Source: Sporosarcina sp.
GTDB lineage: Bacteria > Bacillota > Bacilli > Bacillales_A > Planococcaceae
Assembly: GCA_029263945.1 (NCBI GenBank)
Contig: JARIDM010000110.1
Span: 1 to 8,426 of the forward strand
Direction of reading: 5' to 3'
Length of the DNA: 8,426 bases
Made by a program: the position numbers and the translations under genes. Of this stretch, positions 5,371 through 8,426 are shown one piece after another (the stretch's first letter is position 1; each line of letters opens with the position of its first letter). Under the pieces are notes generated by a model, which worked only from the letters and a program-made list of their open reading frames with translations, did no database searches and had not been told where the DNA came from.

Positions 5371-8300
5371 TTGGTAGATGTAAACAATTTTGAGTATATG
5401 AAAATAGGTCTTGCATCATCGGATAAGATCCGTTCTTGGTCCTATGGTGAAGTGAAAAAACCGGAAACAATTAACTATCGTACATTGAGACCAGAAAAAG
5501 AAGGTCTGTTCTGTGAACGAATTTTCGGACCTACGAAAGATTGGGAATGTCATTGCGGGAAGTATAAACGTGTACGCTACAAAGGTGTCGTTTGTGACCG
5601 ATGTGGAGTAGAAGTAACGCGTCAGAAAGTTCGCCGTGAACGTATGGGCCACATTGAGCTTGCGGCTCAAGTGACACATATATGGTACTTCAAAGGAATT
5701 CCAAGTCGTATGGGGCTCATCCTTGATATGACGCCGCGTGCGCTAGAAGAAGTCATCTATTTTGCATCATATGTTGTTGTGGAACCTGCGGATACTCCGC
5801 TTGAAAGAAAACAACTTCTCTCTGAGGCAGAATACCGTGCTTATCGTCAAAAATACGGAAATAAGTTTGTTGCACTTATGGGTGCGGAAGCAATTGAGCG
5901 TTTGCTGAGTGCAATCGATCTTGATAAAGAAATGGAAACACTCAAAGATGAATTGAAAACAGTTCAAGGACAACGTCGTACAAGAGCGATTCGTCGCCTT
6001 GATGTTGTTGAATCTTTCCGTAACTCAGGAAACAAGCCTGAATGGATGGTTTTAGAAGCATTGCCAGTCATTCCACCAGAACTGCGTCCAATGGTCCAGT
6101 TAGACGGTGGGCGCTTTGCAACATCGGACTTGAATGATTTATATCGTCGAGTGATTAACCGTAACAACCGATTGAAAAGACTACTTGACCTTGGTGCACC
6201 AGGAATAATCGTTCAAAACGAGAAACGTATGCTGCAAGAAGCAGTTGACGCACTCATTGATAACGGTCGTCGTGGTCGTCCAGTTACAGGTCCAGGTAAC
6301 CGTCCTTTAAAATCACTTTCACATATGCTGAAAGGAAAACAAGGTCGATTCCGTCAAAACTTACTGGGTAAACGAGTAGACTACTCAGGTCGTTCTGTTA
6401 TTGTTGTCGGACCAAACTTGAAAATGTATCAGTGTGGTCTGCCAAAAGAAATGGCCATCGAGTTGTTTAAGCCTTTCGTGATGAAGGAGCTTGTCGAAAG
6501 AGGTCTTGCACACAACATTAAGAGTGCAAAACGTAAAATCGAACGCTTGCATTCAGAAGTTTGGGACGTTCTCGAAGAAGTTATTCAAGAGCACCCAGTT
6601 TTACTAAACCGTGCACCAACACTTCACCGACTGGGGATTCAAGCATTTGAACCAGTTCTTGTAGAAGGTCGCGCGATCACACTACACCCACTCGTTTGTA
6701 CAGCTTATAACGCTGACTTTGACGGGGACCAAATGGCAGTACACGTTCCTTTATCTGCAGAAGCACAAGCAGAAGCGCGTTTGCTTATGTTATCATCGCA
6801 AAACATTTTGAACCCGAAAGACGGGAAACCTGTTGTTACGCCTTCCCAAGATATGGTTTTAGGAAACTATTACCTGACATTGGAGCGTAAACAAGCAACT
6901 GGAGAGGGGTTTATCTTCCGTGATTCAGATGAAGCAATTATTGCTTATCAAAATGGTCACGTTCACCTTCACTCTCGTATTGCAGTTCAAGCAGGCTCAT
7001 TTAATAATCCAACGTTTACAGAAGAGCAAAATGGACAGCTTCTCTTAACAACAGTTGGAAAGATTATCTTTAACGAAATCTTACCGGACTCATTCCCGTA
7101 TATTAATGAACCAACAGATTTCAACTTGCAAATTAAAACACCTGAGAAGTACTTTATTTCAGGTACAGTTGATGTAAGAGAACACATTAAAAACACTGAG
7201 CTTGTCGGACCATTTAAGAAAGGGATTCTTGGAAATATCATCGCAGAGATTTTCAAACGTTTCCACATTACAGAAACGTCGAGAATGCTGGATCGTATGA
7301 AGAACCTTGGCTTTAAATATTCAACACGTGCAGGATTAACAATCGGAATGTCTGATATTATTGTTCTGCCTAACAAAGATGCAATTCTTGCAGAAACGCA
7401 AACCAAAGTTGATAATGTCTTGAAACAATTCCGCCGTGGTTTAATCACTGAAGAAGAGCGTTATGATCGTGTAATTGCATTCTGGAGTGACGCGAAAGAT
7501 GACATTCAAGATAGACTAATGGAGTCATTGGATAACTTGAACCCGATCTTTATGATGAGTGACTCTGGTGCACGTGGTAACATCTCTAACTTTACGCAAC
7601 TTGCGGGTATGCGTGGACTGATGGCTAACCCGGCTGGACGTATCATCGAGCTTCCGATCAAGTCATCATTCCGTGAAGGACTAACAGTTCTTGAGTACTT
7701 TATCTCTACTCACGGTGCGCGTAAAGGACTTGCAGATACTGCACTGAAAACAGCAGACTCAGGTTACTTAACACGTCGACTTGTTGACGTAGCACAAGAC
7801 GTAATCGTACGTGAAGACGAATGTGGCACAGATCGTGGGTTAGAAATCACTGCACTTATGGAAGGCGCAGAAGTGATTGAAAGACTTGACGAACGTGTCG
7901 TGGGTCGTCATGCGAAGAAGACGATTTATCATCCTGAGACAGGTGAAGTCATTCTGAAGCAAAACGAACTGATTACAGAAGATACTGCACGTATTATTAC
8001 TGAAGTAGGTATTGAAAAGCTTTCAATCCGTTCAGCCTTTACTTGTAATACGAAACACGGCGTATGTAAGAAATGTTATGGTATTAACCTAGCAACAGGT
8101 GAAAAAGTTGAAGTAGGCGAAGCGGTAGGAATTATTGCTGCGCAGTCTATTGGTGAGCCAGGTACACAACTTACAATGCGTACATTCCACACAGGTGGAG
8201 TTGCGGGAGACGACATTACACAAGGTCTACCTCGTATTCAAGAAATCTTTGAAGCGCGTAATCCAAAAGGTAAAGCGCTCATTAGTGAAATTCAAGGTAC

Positions 8301-8400
8301 TATCACTGGTATTGATGAAATTCGTGATGGTCCAGAGATCAAGAGTGGCACTCCACCGACGGAGCCAGCCAGGCGCACCTTGACTTCCATTACAAATTAA
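5371..8400 (+). CDS. rpoC: DNA-directed RNA polymerase subunit beta', 3' end broken by a probable chimeric junction
   Basis: The frame encodes 1,009 residues, but only about the first 990 are beta'; remembered B. subtilis RpoC is 1,199. Landmarks in order: N-terminal zinc ribbon C60, C62, C75 and C78; the GRRGRPVTGPGNRPLKSLSH region; RQNLLGKRVDYSGRSVIVVGP; and the catalytic NADFDGD (447-453) with the magnesium-binding aspartates D449, D451 and D453. The bridge helix lies at about 760-795 (THGARKGLADTALKTADSG). The second zinc site is C818, C892, C899 and C902, and the trigger-loop start MRTFHTGG begins at 936. After GTITGIDEIRDGPEI (ending at residue 990, base 8340) the next 19 residues, including PPTEPARRTLTSITN, have no counterpart in RpoC and lead to a TAA at 8398-8400. 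The missing C-terminal part includes essential clamp and jaw elements, so a living cell could not rely on this form. The likely cause is a joining artefact at the GATC at 8337-8340. The TTG start is well supported, as in B. subtilis. Confidence 0.93.
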   Translation: MVDVNNFEYMKIGLASSDKIRSWSYGEVKKPETINYRTLRPEKEGLFCERIFGPTKDWECHCGKYKRVRYKGVVCDRCGVEVTRQKVRRERMGHIELAAQVTHIWYFKGIPSRMGLILDMTPRALEEVIYFASYVVVEPADTPLERKQLLSEAEYRAYRQKYGNKFVALMGAEAIERLLSAIDLDKEMETLKDELKTVQGQRRTRAIRRLDVVESFRNSGNKPEWMVLEALPVIPPELRPMVQLDGGRFATSDLNDLYRRVINRNNRLKRLLDLGAPGIIVQNEKRMLQEAVDALIDNGRRGRPVTGPGNRPLKSLSHMLKGKQGRFRQNLLGKRVDYSGRSVIVVGPNLKMYQCGLPKEMAIELFKPFVMKELVERGLAHNIKSAKRKIERLHSEVWDVLEEVIQEHPVLLNRAPTLHRLGIQAFEPVLVEGRAITLHPLVCTAYNADFDGDQMAVHVPLSAEAQAEARLLMLSSQNILNPKDGKPVVTPSQDMVLGNYYLTLERKQATGEGFIFRDSDEAIIAYQNGHVHLHSRIAVQAGSFNNPTFTEEQNGQLLLTTVGKIIFNEILPDSFPYINEPTDFNLQIKTPEKYFISGTVDVREHIKNTELVGPFKKGILGNIIAEIFKRFHITETSRMLDRMKNLGFKYSTRAGLTIGMSDIIVLPNKDAILAETQTKVDNVLKQFRRGLITEEERYDRVIAFWSDAKDDIQDRLMESLDNLNPIFMMSDSGARGNISNFTQLAGMRGLMANPAGRIIELPIKSSFREGLTVLEYFISTHGARKGLADTALKTADSGYLTRRLVDVAQDVIVREDECGTDRGLEITALMEGAEVIERLDERVVGRHAKKTIYHPETGEVILKQNELITEDTARIITEVGIEKLSIRSAFTCNTKHGVCKKCYGINLATGEKVEVGEAVGIIAAQSIGEPGTQLTMRTFHTGGVAGDDITQGLPRIQEIFEARNPKGKALISEIQGTITGIDEIRDGPEIKSGTPPTEPARRTLTSITN

Positions 8401-8426
8401 GGATTTTACTTGGAGATTTTGGAGCA
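8341..8426. other. non-rpoC tail after the GATC site, origin unknown
   Basis: These 86 bases do not continue RpoC in any of the three forward frames. Bases 8341-8388 are about 65 per cent G+C, against roughly 45 per cent in the adjacent rpoC; 8389-8426 are about 30 per cent. The forward frame starting at GAT (8337) stays open to the end of the window (30 codons, starting DQEWHSTDGASQAHLD and ending LLGDFGA). One reverse-strand frame is also open throughout. I do not recognise a protein in any of them. The segment could belong to another locus of the same organism or to a different source. Confidence 0.6.

Noticed and set aside
5267..5470. 67-residue minus-strand frame covering the rpoB-rpoC spacer
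   Set aside because: It runs into the conserved rpoC start on the opposite strand, shows no recognisable domain, and nothing else supports a gene there.
6987..7448. 153-residue minus-strand open frame inside rpoC
   Set aside because: It overlaps a strongly conserved coding region, has no recognisable family and is explained by the codon pattern of rpoC on the other strand.
8135..8383. 82-residue plus-strand frame at the end of rpoC
   Set aside because: It is the +2 shadow of the conserved RpoC trigger-loop region up to 8340 and continues into the foreign tail only by chance.
8320..8400. Simple frameshift in rpoC as the cause of the early stop
   Set aside because: None of the three forward frames after 8340 resembles the expected beta' continuation (B. 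subtilis has VVQGAVETRSYT here), so a one-base error does not restore it.
8341..8426. Intein, group I or group II intron, or insertion sequence interrupting rpoC
   Set aside because: There is no Cys or Ser intein start leading to an open intein frame, no GUGYG group II 5' end and no terminal inverted repeat, and an in-frame stop appears after 20 codons. Only 86 bases are visible, so an element cannot be excluded completely, but a GATC-site chimera explains it better.

Overview
The window is a stretch of the bacterial ribosomal-protein/RNA-polymerase cluster, all on the + strand: the 3' end of rplJ (L10), rplL (L7/L12), ybxB (an RsmC-like SAM-dependent methyltransferase), rpoB (RNA polymerase beta) and most of rpoC (beta'). 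The gene order with ybxB between rplL and rpoB, strong AGGAGG-type ribosome binding sites, TTG starts on rpoB and rpoC, beta and beta' without large lineage inserts, and the protein sequences themselves point to Bacillota, order Bacillales. The proteins resemble, but differ clearly from, remembered Bacillus subtilis sequences. A Planococcaceae-type organism (Sporosarcina, Planococcus, Lysinibacillus and relatives) is my best guess, but no search was possible and the genus is not resolved.

Layout: 1-122 rplJ tail; 123-202 short spacer with a small hairpin; 203-565 rplL; 566-895 a 330-base gene-free spacer with two consecutive terminator-like hairpins (587-651 and 657-706) and a further hairpin (711-740); 896-1498 ybxB; 1499-1724 an rpoB leader with a possible promoter overlapping the ybxB stop codon, two mutually exclusive hairpins and a third terminator-like hairpin; 1725-5264 rpoB; 5265-5370 a spacer with one GC-rich hairpin lacking a U-tract; 5371 onward rpoC.

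How the genes fit together: L10 and L7/L12 form the ribosomal stalk, YbxB is probably an rRNA-modifying enzyme, and beta and beta' form the catalytic core of RNA polymerase. L7/L12 is needed in several copies per ribosome, while far less polymerase is needed. The terminator-like hairpins after rplL and before rpoB are the obvious places where transcription could be stepped down between the two halves of the cluster.

The one real anomaly is at the 3' end. RpoC matches its family up to about residue 990. Immediately after a GATC tetranucleotide (8337-8340) similarity to RpoC stops, base composition jumps, and the frame runs into a stop at 8400, roughly 200 residues short of a normal Bacillales beta'. 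This is most simply read as a chimeric junction (library ligation or assembly artefact) rather than biology. Apart from that, this is a conserved housekeeping region, and I found no previously undescribed system in it.
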